A stretch of 64,000 nucleotides of DNA from Glebionis coronaria (taxonomy: Eukaryota > Streptophyta > Magnoliopsida > Asterales > Asteraceae). The notes below the pieces were generated by a model. That model saw only the letters and a program-made list of their open reading frames with translations, was not told the origin of the DNA and made no database searches. Shown one piece after another: positions 46,501 to 57,514 of the stretch. Location of the stretch: the NCBI GenBank assembly GCA_025667525.1, contig CM046876.1, positions 24,825,224 through 24,889,223 on the forward strand. The letters are read 5' to 3'. The position numbers and the translations under genes are program-made. The number at the start of each line of letters is the position of its first letter. Within the stretch, counting starts at the first letter, position 1.

Positions 46501-49134
46501 ATAACCCTAGCATATCGACTCATTAGTTGAACCTCTAACATATAACCGTAGCATATCGACTCATCAGTTGAACCTATAAGGTATAACCTAGCATATCGAC
46601 TTATCAGTTGAACCTCTAACGTATAACCGTAGCATATCGACTCATCAGTTGAACCTCTAGCTTATAACCGTAACATATCGACTCATCAGTTGAACTTGTA
46701 ACGTATAACCCTAGCATATCGACTCATCAATTGAACCTCTAACGTATAATCGTAACATATTGACTCATCAGTTGAACCTATAACGTATAACCCTAGCATA
46801 TCGACTCATCAATTGAACCTCTAACGTATAACCGTAACATATCGACTCATCAGTTGAACCTATAACGTATAACCCTACCATATCGACTCATCAGTTGAAC
46901 CTATAACGTATAACCCTAGCATATCGACTCATCAGTTGAACCTCTAACGTATAACCGTAACATATCGACTCATCAGTTGAACCTATAACATATAACCCTA
47001 GCATATCTACTCATCAGTTGAACCTCTAACGTATAACCGTAGCATATCGACTCATCAGTTGAACCTATAACGTATAACCCTAGCATATCGACTTAGCAGT
47101 TGAACCTCTAACGTATAATCGTAGCATATCGACTAATCAGTTGAACCTCTAAGGTATAACCGTAACATATCGACTCATCAGTTGAACCTCTAACGCATAA
47201 CCCTAGCATATCGACTCATCAGTTGAGCCTCTAACGTATAACAGTAACATATCGACTCATCGGTTAAACCTCTAACGTATAACCCTAGCATATCGACTCA
47301 TCAGTTGAACCTATAACGTATAACCGTAACATATCGACTCATCAGTTGAACCTCTAACGTATAACCCTAGCATATCGACTCATCAATTGAACCTCTAACG
47401 TATAACCCTAGCATATTGACTCATCAGTTGAACCTCTAACGTATAAGCGTAACATATCGACTCATCAGTTGAACCTCTAACGTTTAACCCTAGCATATCG
47501 ACTCATCAGTTGAACCTCTAACGTATAACCCTAGCATTCTAGCATATCGACTCATCAATTGAACCTCTAACGTATAACCGTAACATATCGACTTATCAAT
47601 TGAACCTCTAACGTATAACCCTAGCATATTGACTCATCAGTTGAAGCTGTAACGTATAACCATAACATATCGACTCATCAGTTGAACCTCTAACGTATAA
47701 CCCTAGCATATCGACTCATCAGTTGAATCTCTAACGTATAACCCTAGCTTATCGACTCATTAGTTGAACCTCTAACGTATAACCGTAACATATCGACTCA
47801 TTAGTTGAACCTCTAACGTATAACCGTAACATATCGACTCATCATTTGAACCTTTAACGTATAACCCTAGCATATCGAATAATCAGTTGAACCTCTAACG
47901 TATAACCGTAACATATCGACTCATCAGTTGAACCTTAAACGTATAACCCTAGCATATCGAGTCATCAGTTGAACCTATAAAGTATAACCGTAACATATCG
48001 ACTCATCAGTTGAACCTCTAACGTATAACCCAAGCATATCGACTCATCAGTTGAACCTATAACGTATAACCCTAGCATATCGACTCATCAGTTGAACCTC
48101 TAACATATAACTGTAGCATATCGGCTCATCAGTTGAACCTATAAGGTATAACCCTAGCATATCGACTTATCAGTTGAACCTCTAACGTATAACCGTAGCA
48201 TATCGACTCATCAGTTGAACCTCTAGCGTAAAACCGTAACATATCGACTCATCAGTTGAACTTGTAACGTATAACCCTAGCATATCGACTCATCAATTGA
48301 ACCTCTAACGTATAATCGTAACATATCGACTCATCAGTTGAACCTATTACGTATAACCCTAGCATATCGACTCATCAATTGAACCTCTAACGTATAACCA
48401 TAACATATCGACTCATCAGTTGAACCTATAACGTATAACCCTAGCATATCGACTCATCAGTTGAACCTATAACGTATAACCCTAGCATATCGACTCATCA
48501 GTTGAACCTCTAACGTATAACCGTAACATATCGACTCATCAGTTGAACCTATAACATATAACCCTAGCATATCTACTCATCAGTTGAACCTCTAACGTAT
48601 AACCGTAGCATATCGACTCATCAGTTGAACCTATAACGTATAACCCTAGCATATCGACTTAGCAGTTGAACCTCTAATGTATAACCGTAGCATATCGACT
48701 AATCAGTTGAACCTCTAACGTATAACCGTAACATATCGACTCATCAGTTGAACCTCTAACGTATAACCCTAGCATATCGACTCATCAGTTGAGCCTCTAA
48801 CGTATAACGGTAACATATCGACTCATCGGTTGAACCTCTAACGTATAACCCTAGCATATCGACTCATCAGTTGAACCTATAACGTATAACCGTAACATAT
48901 CGACTCATCAGTTGAACCTCTAACGTATAACCCTAGCATATCGACTCATCAATTGAACCTCTAACGTATAACCCTAGCATATTGACTCATCAGTTGAACC
49001 TCTAACGTATAACCGTAGCATATCGACTCATCAGTTGAACCTATAACGTATAACCGTAACATATCGACTCATCAGTTGAACCTCTAACGTATAACCCTAG
49101 CATATTGACTCATCAGTTGAACCTCTAACGTATA
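40554..49134. repeat. 41-bp satellite array, block 3
   Basis: About 209 copies of the same monomer. A tandem duplication of 1,491 bp is seen from the rare variant CTAGCATATGGACTCATC (41,921 and 43,412). A block of about 4,088 bp links the flanks of the CRM-like insertion to 44,4xx-44,7xx (CTCATCACGTGAACC at 40,621 and 44,709). The block ends at the copia-2 target duplication GTATA. Confidence 0.97.
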
Positions 49135-49656
49135 TGTTGGGAATAAATCTAGGCCAGAACACTTGAACGCTGACAAGAACAACTTAAGCGTTGACAAGAG
49201 CAAAGTGAGCGCTGACAGCATAAGCGTTGACAAGTTAAAGTCAAGCGTTGACAGATTGAAGACAAGCACTGATGAAAGATGTGAGCTACACGTTTATTAT
49301 ATTCTAGAATACTTCTAGTAAGGATAGAAACGACAATGTATTTTCTATGTTTATCTTTACCTAGAATAGTTGATTCGTAGCTTATTGTACAAGACTTCTT
49401 GTTCTATAAAAGAAGATCTTTTAGGTTAATGTTTAATATCAGTTTTCATAATATTCGCAAGTTAAACCTTTCATTGTAATCAACACGATTATTCTAATAC
49501 AAGTGAAAGTTTGTTTAACATCATTGTGTTTTAGATTAAGTGTTAATTCCGCATAACACTTTGTTACTTTACTCATAAGCAAAGGTTTCTCTACGTGTAG
49601 TACTTGATCTAATCTCGTATACACAAAGCTTAATCGATCTAAGTTTGGGATCAACA
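49135..49656 (+). repeat. copia-2 5' LTR (522 bp)
   Basis: TGTTGGGAATAAATC...GGGATCAACA, TG...CA ends. TATA box at 49,405-49,412. Five good copies of the (A)GCG(C/T)TGACA motif and one degenerate copy lie within the first 140 bp (49,166-49,275). By eye it is identical to 60,636-61,157. Confidence 0.95.
49405..49412 (+). promoter_or_regulatory. copia-2 LTR TATA box
   Basis: TATAAAAG lies about 270 bp into the LTR, likely the core promoter of the genomic RNA. The 3' LTR copy is at 60,906-60,913. Confidence 0.65.
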
Positions 49657-49658
49657 AG

Positions 49659-49670
49659 TGGTATCAGAGC
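49659..49670 (+). other. copia-2 primer-binding site (tRNA-iMet)
   Basis: TGGTATCAGAGC, two bases after the 5' LTR, is a perfect complement of the initiator tRNA-Met 3' end. Confidence 0.9.
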
Positions 49671-49703
49671 TTGTTGAGAAACTTTTGATCTTTAAGTAAC
49701 ACA

Positions 49704-49758
49704 GAACCCTAAAACACCAAAAACCCTAAAAACCCTAAAATTCTCAAAACCCTAAAAA
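49704..49758 (+). promoter_or_regulatory. Telo-box-like leader (AACCCTAAA cluster)
   Basis: Four AACCCTAAA units stand in the 55 bp before the gag ATG. AAACCCTAA 'telo-boxes' are known in promoters and leaders of plant translation-related genes and as binding sites of telomere-repeat-binding factors. Whether it acts here is unknown. Confidence 0.4.
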
Positions 49759-49762
49759 CATC

Positions 49763-52642
49763 ATGTCTGGCACAAATCAACCTCCTGCTTTGCTACAAAA
49801 CAACTTCTCAAACCCTAGTATCAAAATTCCCATGTTTGATGCCAGGAACTTTGAGCTTTGGAAGTCCAATTTTGAGCAATATATAGCTATTCATGACTAC
49901 ACTCTTTGGGAGATTATCGAATATGGGAACACATTCGATAAAGCAGCAAAGATTACTGCTGCAATTGCTACAAGGACAGCTGTTCCTAATTGTCCTGAAT
50001 CTGATAAGGTGGAAAAGCCTGAAGATAGGAGAGCTGTAGCTGTTGAAGACATAGCCAAGAAGAGGGTGGACATGAAAATCTTAAACATCTTGAAACATGC
50101 CCTAGGTCATGAGAATCAGCACAAGTACAAACGTTTTGAGTCTGCAAAAGAGCTTTGGGAAGCTCTTGAAGTAGCACATGGTGGCAATGCTGATACAAAA
50201 GAAGAAAAGAAGAAGCAACTATTGCATGAGTATGCTGTCTTTAAAGCTCAACCTAATGAGAATCTCAGCAGTGTGAGAAGTAGACTTCTTGACATCACAA
50301 GTCAACTTTCCTTCATGGGAAAACAGATTGATGACCCTGAATTGAATGCTACTTTTCTCAAAAGCCTTGGTGATGTATGGAAGATTGAGACAAGATCTAT
50401 TCTTGTCAATAACACCCACAAGACTTCCAGGTTTGATGACATCTTCAACAAGTTAAGACTGTTGGAGAATGAATGGCAATTGGAAAGTGATACTAAATCT
50501 TCCAGCAGCAACATGGCCTTCTTTTCACAAAGTGAAGGCCAATTTGATTCCATGAACTTCTATGGACATTCAGCAACTGGATCTCAAGGTGTCAGCGCTG
50601 GATGTCAATCTGTCAGCGCTGGATCATATCCTGTCAACGCTTTGTACTCAAGCGCTGACACACACAATCATGGCGCTGATAGAATTAAACCTGCTGGTTT
50701 TGATCTTGATACTGTGTGTGCATTCATTGCTTCTTTGCCCAGTGATTCAAGGATTACATATGAAGATCTTGAGCAGATAAGTGATGAACAATTGGAAGAG
50801 ATGGACATCAAGTGGACAATGGCTCTTGTAAGTTTAAGAGCAAACAGGTTCAATAAAAGGTTCAAAAAGAAGATGACCTTTAATGCTAAGGATGTTGCTG
50901 GATTTGACAAATCCAAGGTGGAGTGCTACAACTGTCATAGGATGGGGCACTTTATGAGGGAATGTAGATCTCCAAGAAGATCTGATGCTGGGAAGCCTTC
51001 TAGCCAAATGATTAAGAACCCAGATCCCAAGGCCATGGTTGCTGTTCAACAAATTGATGGTGTTGGAGAATGGGATTGGAGCTGGATGGCTAAGAATGAG
51101 GAAGAGGACAGATCTTTGGTTGCTGAGGTTAAAGAAGAGCATGCTGAATATGCTCTCATGGCACACTCCTCCTCCTCATCAGATAATGAGGTATATAATG
51201 ATGCTTTTTGTTCTAAGGGTTGTCGTTTAAATACTGAGAAATTAAAACAAGAGATAGTTAAATTATTAGATGAGGCAAGTACTGAAAGATGCAAAGTATC
51301 TAATTATCAAATTGCTCTTACCCAAACAGAAAAGACTGTAGCTGAGTATAAGAAAATGGAGTTTGATTTAAAGGATCAAATAAACATCTTAAAACATGAG
51401 TTATTTCAGAGTAAAGATGTTCAAGATATAGTAAATAGGGTTAATCTTGATTTGATAGCTCAGTTAGAAGAGGCTAACAAAAATAAAGATAATGTGAGTC
51501 TTAAAATCCAGAGATTTGATAAGGCCACACAATCCCTAGGAGAGTGTGTTAGCAAACAAAGAGACTCTAAGGATATGAGTGGGATTGGGATGAATAATTA
51601 TACTGTTGTCCCACCACCAGCTGGGGATTTCTATGGTGTCCAATCAAAGGACTTATCTTGGACTGGCTTGCCAGAATGTCAAGAGGAGGAATTCATTCCT
51701 CCACCTAGAGTGATTTCCCCAGTTGAGGAATACAAACAAAAACTGACTGACCTTGATGAGTGGAAGAAAGCTAACCACACCTTGTTTGTTAAGGGAGGGT
51801 TATTGTGTGAAAGTCCAAATGAGCCCACACCAATCACGAGCCTTGATCCTAAACCTATTAAGATCACACACCCTACCACTGGCAAAGCTGTTGACCTTGG
51901 CCCACAAAATGTTAGAAAACCTAGTGTTAAATATGCAGAGATGTATAGGAATACTAGGTCACCAAAAAGCCAAGTTAGTAATCATGGAACAGGCTTCTTT
52001 GCTTCTAGACCTAAGACTATGTCTAGAAAAGCTTGTTACACATGTGGTAGCTTCTCACATTTGGCTTACAAATGTGTCAACGCTTCCAATGTCAACGCTG
52101 ACAGGAACCATTTCAGCGCTGACAAAAGTCAACATAGGTCAAACACTGTCAGACCCAATACCTTTGTGAACAAAAGTTCACAAGTTGTTAGACCAGCCCC
52201 ATTCTTTACTAGAGGGTCTAACACACAAGGCCTAAGACCTTTTCAAAAGTCAAATACTTGGTCAAATAGGCAATGGGTTCCTGTAGCAAACCCTAGGTTC
52301 AACGCTGATAGGAGTAATCGGGGCGCTGACAAAGGAAATTTCAGCGCTGACAGACACACTGCTAAACCTAGGTATTTGCAACCACAGGGAAATAGGTCTA
52401 AAGCTTCTACTAGCTTAACATGGAGACCAAAACAAGACCAAAACCCTAATTCTACTGGTATTTCTATGACATGCAACAGGTTTCATTATATTTCTAAGGC
52501 ATTGTCAACACCAATTGGGGTTAACTGGGAATTTCATTCAAACAGGGATGAAAATGGGGTTGTTATGAGAACCAAGTCTGTTCTTGTTGAACAACCAAAT
52601 GAATCCAAGTCTTCTAAGGCTTGGGTTCCCAAAGAAAACTAA
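49763..52642 (+). CDS. copia-2 Gag, 959 codons, two zinc knuckles
   Basis: This capsid/nucleocapsid protein starts at the first ATG after the leader. The N-terminal part (about 15-240) is the copia Gag fold ([17 protein letters not shown]). A CCHC knuckle [14 protein letters not shown] lies near 389-402. A second CX2CX4HX4[15 protein letters not shown], lies near 758-771. Between them is a long charged coiled coil (about 490-590) and a Pro-rich part (about 605-690). Copies of the GCGCTGACA motif encode S-A-D, N-A-D and similar in two clusters (50,590-50,682; 52,074-52,355). At 959 codons it is roughly twice the size of simple copia Gag. Its stop TAA (52,640-52,642) lies inside CTAAT, a plant branch-site match. 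Confidence 0.9.
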   Translation: MSGTNQPPALLQNNFSNPSIKIPMFDARNFELWKSNFEQYIAIHDYTLWEIIEYGNTFDKAAKITAAIATRTAVPNCPESDKVEKPEDRRAVAVEDIAKKRVDMKILNILKHALGHENQHKYKRFESAKELWEALEVAHGGNADTKEEKKKQLLHEYAVFKAQPNENLSSVRSRLLDITSQLSFMGKQIDDPELNATFLKSLGDVWKIETRSILVNNTHKTSRFDDIFNKLRLLENEWQLESDTKSSSSNMAFFSQSEGQFDSMNFYGHSATGSQGVSAGCQSVSAGSYPVNALYSSADTHNHGADRIKPAGFDLDTVCAFIASLPSDSRITYEDLEQISDEQLEEMDIKWTMALVSLRANRFNKRFKKKMTFNAKDVAGFDKSKVECYNCHRMGHFMRECRSPRRSDAGKPSSQMIKNPDPKAMVAVQQIDGVGEWDWSWMAKNEEEDRSLVAEVKEEHAEYALMAHSSSSSDNEVYNDAFCSKGCRLNTEKLKQEIVKLLDEASTERCKVSNYQIALTQTEKTVAEYKKMEFDLKDQINILKHELFQSKDVQDIVNRVNLDLIAQLEEANKNKDNVSLKIQRFDKATQSLGECVSKQRDSKDMSGIGMNNYTVVPPPAGDFYGVQSKDLSWTGLPECQEEEFIPPPRVISPVEEYKQKLTDLDEWKKANHTLFVKGGLLCESPNEPTPITSLDPKPIKITHPTTGKAVDLGPQNVRKPSVKYAEMYRNTRSPKSQVSNHGTGFFASRPKTMSRKACYTCGSFSHLAYKCVNASNVNADRNHFSADKSQHRSNTVRPNTFVNKSSQVVRPAPFFTRGSNTQGLRPFQKSNTWSNRQWVPVANPRFNADRSNRGADKGNFSADRHTAKPRYLQPQGNRSKASTSLTWRPKQDQNPNSTGISMTCNRFHYISKALSTPIGVNWEFHSNRDENGVVMRTKSVLVEQPNESKSSKAWVPKEN

Positions 52643-52662
52643 TGTGTTTTCTTTATGTGCAG
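52639..52662 (+). promoter_or_regulatory. Putative splice acceptor between gag and pol
   Basis: CTAAT (52,639-52,643, matching the plant branch consensus CTRAY), a T-rich run and GTGCAG ending at 52,662 form a textbook 3' splice site. The pol frame is open directly after it (G-I-Q-K-K-I). Copia-3 keeps a stop plus polypyrimidine plus TTGCAG (10,228-10,250), and copia-1 keeps CTGAT plus TTCTTTATGTGCA, so the arrangement is conserved across three families. The donor was not identified. Confidence 0.5.
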
Positions 52663-55600
52663 GGCATTCAGAAGAAGATCAATGATTATGGATACTGGGA
52701 TAGTGGATGCTCAAGGCACATGACAGGAAAGGAAGACTATCTGACCAATTTCTCTCCTATTCAAGATGGTGATAAGGTATACTTTGGAGGGGGCTACGGC
52801 ACCATCACTGGAAAAGGAACCCTTGTCACCAACAATCTACGGTTTGAGAATGTCTTCTTGGTAAAAGAACTGGATTATAATTTGTTTAGTGTATCACAAG
52901 TGTGTGATAACAAAAATAAGGTTCTTTTCACAGATACTGAGTGCTTGGTGTTAAGCAAAGATTATAAGCTCCCTGAGGAGAAATACATAGATTTTAGAAC
53001 ACCAAGGCATAAAGACATATATAATGTGAATCTTAATGGAATTAAGGTAAATAATAAAATGTCATGTCTGTATGCTAAAGCCTCAGTAGATGAAAGTAAT
53101 CTTTGGCACAGGAGATTAGGGCACATAAACTTTAAGAATATTAATAGGCTTGTGAGACTTGGTTTAGTTGATGGTTTGCCTGAAAAGGCTTTCCACAATG
53201 ACCACTCTTGTGTGGCATGCCTTAAGGGCAAGCAGCACAAGGTCTCATTCAGGTCTAAACAGGTGCACTCTAGTTCTAAACCACTTCACTTATTGCATAT
53301 GGACCTCTTTGGTCCAACTAATATAGAAAGTTTGAAGGGTAAATCATATTGTTTTGTTATTACTGATGATTACTCCAGGTTTACATGGACTTTCTTTTTA
53401 GCCAAGAAAAGTGAAACTGCCCTAAGTCTGATTAATTTCATTACCCAGATTGAAAAGAAGAATGGTAATGAGGTCAAAATTATTAGAAGTGACAATGAGG
53501 GTGAGTTTAGAAATCAGTTGTTGGATGATTTTTGTGCCAAGAAAGGGATTACTAGGCAGTTTAGCATAGCTAGAACTCCACAGCAAAATGGGGTTGCTGA
53601 AAGGAAGAATAGGACCCTTATTGAAGCAGCCAGAACCATGTTGGCTGATGCCCACTTCCCTATAGCCTTTTGGGCTGAAGCTGTTAACACAGCTTGTTAT
53701 GTTCAGAATAGGGCATTGGTCAACAAGATACATAATAAGACACCTTATGAATTACTTTGGGGAAGGAAGCCCAATATTGGCTTTCTCAAGCCATTTGGTT
53801 GTCATGTAGTTGTTTTAGAAACTAGTGAGGCCCTAGGTAAATTTGATTCAAAAGGTGATGAAGGCTACTTCATGGGTTATTCAGTGCAGAGCAAAGGATA
53901 TAGGGTTTACATTAAAAAGGAAAAACGTATACTTGAAAAAGTACATGTTAGGTTTTTAGAAAGTAAACCTAGTGATCCTGAGAGTGGTCCAAATTGGTTG
54001 TTTGACTTAGAACCTTTATCTAGAGCTTTAAATTATATGCCTGTTACTGATCCAGACATTGTGAAGGTAACTTCAAGTGTTTTGGAAAAGAGAATTGGTA
54101 ATGTTTCAGGTATACAGGTTGCTAAGGAGGATGGACCACCAGCAGCTAAATCATCTCCCACACAAGAATTTGTTACACTTCCTATATGGACAGATGAGTA
54201 TTATGCTGCTGCTACTGCTGCAAGGAAAGATAATGGTGGTGTTCAAATACCACCAAATACAAACATGCATGATTCTTCAGGCGCTGACAAAGGGAAATCA
54301 AGCGCTGATACGACCAATTCAGACGCTGATGGCTCCAACGCTGACAACACCAGTTCAAGCGTTGTTAGCCCAAACGCTGATAAACAAGGATCAGACTTTG
54401 GAGACACCTTTACACAGCTTTTCTCTTCTCATTTTGAACAAGGTGGACCTTCCAATGTCCATGAAGGGATTTCTGTTGATCAAGAAGAATCTGTGGAAGA
54501 AGATATTGGCAACATGGAGCGTGAAGTTGAGGACACCAGACTTGTTGAAGGAGGAGTTCTCACTTCCACAGCTAAGGATCACCCCACATCTCAGATCATT
54601 GGTGATGTTATGGCTCCAGTTCAGACAAGAAGATCCCATCAAGGTCTTGGTGGATTTTATGCCAATATACACAAGAAGGTTGATACCCCTCTTGTACAAG
54701 CATGTTTGTTTGCCTGTTTTCTGTCACAGGAAGAACCCAAGAAGATTTTTGATGCTCTCAAAGAACCAAGTTGGGTGGAAGCAATGCAGGATGAGCTTCA
54801 CCAATTTGCTATACAAGATGTTTGGGAGCTGGTGGATTGTCCTAGATATATGAGACCAATTGGGACAAGATGGGTTCTAAGGAACAAGAAAGATGAAAGA
54901 GGCATTGTGGTCAGAAACAAGGCACGTTTGGTAGCTCAGGGTTATACACAAGAGGAAGGCATAGATTATGAAGAAGTCTTTGCTCCAGTTGCAAGAATTG
55001 AAGCTATCAGAATTTTCTTAGCTTATGCTTCTTGCATGAACTTTACTGTTTATCAAATGGATGTGAAGAGTGCTTTCCTCTATGGCACAATTGTTGAGGA
55101 GGTTTATGTAATGCAACCTCCTGGTTTTGAAGATCCTGAGAATCCAGACAAGGTTTATAGAGTGAAGAAAGCAATGTATGGACTTCATCAAGCCCCAAGA
55201 GCATGGTATGGTACATTGTCCACCTACTTGGTGGAAAATGGTTTCAAGAGGGGCACCATAGATCAGACACTGTTTACAAAGAAGAAAGGAAAACATGTGT
55301 TACTTGTGCAGGTCTATGTTGATGACATCATTTTTGGGTCTACTGATCCAAAAATGAGTGAGGACTTTTCCAAGCTCATGACAGATAAATTCAAGATGAG
55401 TGCAATGGGTGAGATGAACTTCTTTCTAGGTTTGCAAGTTCAGCAGAAAGAAGATGGTATCTTCATCTCCCAAGACAAGTATGTAGCTGAAATCTTGAAG
55501 AAATATGGTTTTTCTCCACATGAAAAGGAGGCTTCCACTCCTATGGATAGACAACACCCTTGGGGAAAAATTGGAGCTGGAAAGGATGTGGATGTTAGGC

Positions 55601-56262
55601 ACTATAGATCAATGATTGGATCATTGATGTATCTTACAGCCTCAAGACCTGACATCATGTTTGCTGTGTGTGCATGTGCACGCCATCAAGTGACTCCCAA
55701 AGAATGTCACCTTTTTGCTGTGAAGAGAATTTTTAGGTACCTAAGATGTTACCCAGATCTTGGATTGTGGTACCCAAAAGATTCTCCCTTGGATCTTATT
55801 GCATATTCAGACAGTGACTATGGTGGTGACAAGTTTGATAGGAAATCCACAACTGGTGGATGCCAATTTCTTGGGAGCAGATTAATATCTTGGCAATGCA
55901 AGAAACAAACAGTGGTGGCAAACTCTACAACTGAAGCAGAATATGTTGCTGCAGCTGCTTGTTGTGGACAAGTCTTATGGATTCAGAACCAGCTGTTGGA
56001 TTATGGGTATAATTTTATGCATACCAAGATTTTTGTAGACAATAACAGTACTTTATGCATTATTAAAAATCCTGTACATCATTCTAAAACCAAACACATA
56101 GAAATTAGACATCATTTTATAAGAGATTGCTTTGAGAAAGGTTTAATACAACCAGATAGGGTAGACACAGAGGACAATGTGGCTGATTTATTAACTAAAC
56201 CTTTTGATGCTGGAAGATTTCAATATTTGGTAACAAATATTGGAATGGTTAATCTCACTTAA
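52642..56262 (+). CDS. copia-2 Pol: protease, integrase, reverse transcriptase, RNase H
   Basis: The open frame actually extends upstream to 52,621 without an ATG; the first ATG is at 52,642, overlapping the gag stop (TAATG). Pol is in the -1 frame relative to gag. Protease W-D-S-G-C lies near 52,696; the pre-integrase HHCC segment L-W-H-R-R-L-G-H near 53,100 with C-V-A-C-L-K-G-K; integrase D (L-H-M-D, 53,302), D (R-S-D-N-E, about 53,490) and E (V-A-E-R-K, 53,599); an acidic Ser/Asp linker rich in A-D-K motifs (54,278-54,390); reverse transcriptase with Y-V-D-D at 55,315-55,326; RNase H (Y-S-D-S-D-Y, T-E-A-E-Y, and a K-H-I-E-I-R-H-H-F end). All catalytic residues are present. It could be made by splicing, reinitiation or frameshift; I see no canonical slippery heptamer. 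Confidence 0.92.
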   Translation: MCFLYVQGIQKKINDYGYWDSGCSRHMTGKEDYLTNFSPIQDGDKVYFGGGYGTITGKGTLVTNNLRFENVFLVKELDYNLFSVSQVCDNKNKVLFTDTECLVLSKDYKLPEEKYIDFRTPRHKDIYNVNLNGIKVNNKMSCLYAKASVDESNLWHRRLGHINFKNINRLVRLGLVDGLPEKAFHNDHSCVACLKGKQHKVSFRSKQVHSSSKPLHLLHMDLFGPTNIESLKGKSYCFVITDDYSRFTWTFFLAKKSETALSLINFITQIEKKNGNEVKIIRSDNEGEFRNQLLDDFCAKKGITRQFSIARTPQQNGVAERKNRTLIEAARTMLADAHFPIAFWAEAVNTACYVQNRALVNKIHNKTPYELLWGRKPNIGFLKPFGCHVVVLETSEALGKFDSKGDEGYFMGYSVQSKGYRVYIKKEKRILEKVHVRFLESKPSDPESGPNWLFDLEPLSRALNYMPVTDPDIVKVTSSVLEKRIGNVSGIQVAKEDGPPAAKSSPTQEFVTLPIWTDEYYAAATAARKDNGGVQIPPNTNMHDSSGADKGKSSADTTNSDADGSNADNTSSSVVSPNADKQGSDFGDTFTQLFSSHFEQGGPSNVHEGISVDQEESVEEDIGNMEREVEDTRLVEGGVLTSTAKDHPTSQIIGDVMAPVQTRRSHQGLGGFYANIHKKVDTPLVQACLFACFLSQEEPKKIFDALKEPSWVEAMQDELHQFAIQDVWELVDCPRYMRPIGTRWVLRNKKDERGIVVRNKARLVAQGYTQEEGIDYEEVFAPVARIEAIRIFLAYASCMNFTVYQMDVKSAFLYGTIVEEVYVMQPPGFEDPENPDKVYRVKKAMYGLHQAPRAWYGTLSTYLVENGFKRGTIDQTLFTKKKGKHVLLVQVYVDDIIFGSTDPKMSEDFSKLMTDKFKMSAMGEMNFFLGLQVQQKEDGIFISQDKYVAEILKKYGFSPHEKEASTPMDRQHPWGKIGAGKDVDVRHYRSMIGSLMYLTASRPDIMFAVCACARHQVTPKECHLFAVKRIFRYLRCYPDLGLWYPKDSPLDLIAYSDSDYGGDKFDRKSTTGGCQFLGSRLISWQCKKQTVVANSTTEAEYVAAAACCGQVLWIQNQLLDYGYNFMHTKIFVDNNSTLCIIKNPVHHSKTKHIEIRHHFIRDCFEKGLIQPDRVDTEDNVADLLTKPFDAGRFQYLVTNIGMVNLT

Positions 56263-56675
56263 TATGTGTTTTGGAATCTTTTTGTAAAAGTATGTACAGG
56301 ATAATGCATTGTTATTGGTCTTTGTGATGATTTAGATTTTCCACATTATTTTTCTAACACTGACAAAGGTAAATGTAACGCTGTCAAGTGTTATTTTGCC
56401 GTTGTTAGAGATATTATGGTCTAACGCTGACAAGAGTTCCTTCAACGCTGATAAGTGTTGTCGGGACGCTGTCAGCAACAAATGTTAGTTTTGTGGTTTT
56501 CATCTAAATGTGCAGGTAATGGTAGCTTTATGCCATTGGATACAGAGTTGCTTATGGATCTTTGAAGAGCTGTTTGGACATGTTTTGTTTATGGATGATG
56601 GTTGGAATATTTATATTCCTATCTTGACATAAATTTTTAATGTTCATATATATTATTGAGAACTCATGTATCATA

Positions 56676-56690
56676 GTTTAAGGGGAGGTT
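56676..56690 (+). other. Internal polypurine-tract-like box
   Basis: GTTTAAGGGGAGGTT resembles the terminal tract GTTTAGGGGAGGAT at 60,622-60,635, but lies about 3.95 kb upstream of the 3' LTR. It is conserved in copia-1 at 6,046-6,060. Confidence 0.5.
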
Positions 56691-57385
56691 TAAGGAACCT
56701 TTAGGACTCTTGGGTATTCTTAGAATACTCTCATCACAATTCTAGATTGTGTCCACTGGTGAGTATGGGTTAGTTTTACTAAACCATGAGGCACTGTAGC
56801 ATGCATAGTATATCAACTTTGCATGCTGCCAAGACATTTTTGGCCTAGAATTGGTTGTGGTCTGTTGGGAGGCTTGGGAATCCTTTTGATATGGGTTTTA
56901 CCTGGGAGTAACAAGGATTTTATGAGGTAACTTGGTTGTTAAGAATTTTGGTTAGCAAGGGACACTAGAGGACTGTTATGTCTATCTTGCTTATGCAAGT
57001 GTGCATAACTGGACAGTGCTTGCCGCCCTATGATAATTATCAGCTTTTGGTTATCTTCTCTAGGATAAATTACTTGTTAAGGTCATTTTTCACTTTTTGA
57101 AACAATTTTATTTTTGGACGCTGACAAGATTTTTCCAAGCGTTGTTGTGACCAAAATGGACGCTGACATGGCTTTAGGCGAACGTTGACAAGATTATAGC
57201 CGTTGGGCGTTGATGGGTTATATTTGACCGTTGACAAACAATGGGACCTACCCAGTTGTTACTTTTTGACATATTTTCAAGCCGTAATTTTAGGAGTTGT
57301 TACTTTCATTAAATGCATGGGATATCTTATAAACTTTTTCAATATTTTCATGATTGATTTTTGAAAATCTTTGCCTATTTTTGGG

Positions 57386-57417
57386 CCAATCACGTGCATT
57401 CATCCACTCCTATAAAT
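57386..57417 (+). promoter_or_regulatory. Internal promoter candidate for ORF3 (CCAAT, G-box, TATA)
   Basis: CCAAT (57,386-57,390) abuts a perfect G-box CACGTG (57,391-57,396), followed 14 bp later by TATAAAT (57,411-57,417). This is about 100 bp before the ORF3 ATG (57,515), a normal plant promoter geometry. Copia-1 keeps CCAAT and an AT-rich TATA-like stretch in the same place but not the G-box. Confidence 0.5.
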
Positions 57418-57455
57418 TTGGCTCCTATTTTAAACAGGGTATCTATAATTCTTGT

Positions 57456-57505
57456 CTAACACTTTTCTCTTATCAACCTTCATCTTTTATACCTCAAATT
57501 AACAG
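57456..57505 (+). promoter_or_regulatory. Putative splice acceptor upstream of ORF3
   Basis: A perfect branch consensus CTAAC (57,456-57,460), a pyrimidine-rich stretch and AACAG (AG at 57,504-57,505) lie nine bases before the ORF3 ATG. It could pair with the donor at 56,759 to remove a leader intron of 747 bp. Confidence 0.4.
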
Positions 57506-57514
57506 CTTTCATCA

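Larger units (their letters stand above)
56263..57514 (+). other. copia-2 inter-ORF region between pol and ORF3
   Basis: 1.25 kb without a gene. It holds two clusters of the motif (56,357-56,480 and 57,117-57,240), a second polypurine-like box (56,676-56,690), a donor-like CACTG/GTGAGTATGG (GT at 56,759-56,760) and, at its end, a promoter-like and acceptor-like segment just before ORF3. The corresponding part of copia-1 (5,710-6,903) is alignable and keeps most of these items. Confidence 0.7.

Noticed and set aside
20950..49134. AACCCTA within the satellite as interstitial telomere sequence
   Set aside because: Only a single telomere-like word per monomer of one type, no tandem TTTAGGG; coincidence is enough.
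49084..49269. Minus-strand frames through the copia-2 LTR and satellite (also 60,940-61,182)
   Set aside because: Shadow frames with repetitive Leu/Ser content generated by the motif copies and satellite; no gene features.
52621..52642. -1 ribosomal frameshift site in the gag-pol overlap
   Set aside because: No X-XXY-YYZ heptamer in the gag phase is visible in the short overlap, and no obvious hairpin directly follows.
52640..52644. TAATG stop-start overlap as the pol expression signal
   Set aside because: Present in copia-2 but not in copia-1 or copia-3, whereas the branch-site, pyrimidine and AG arrangement is kept; left as a secondary possibility only.
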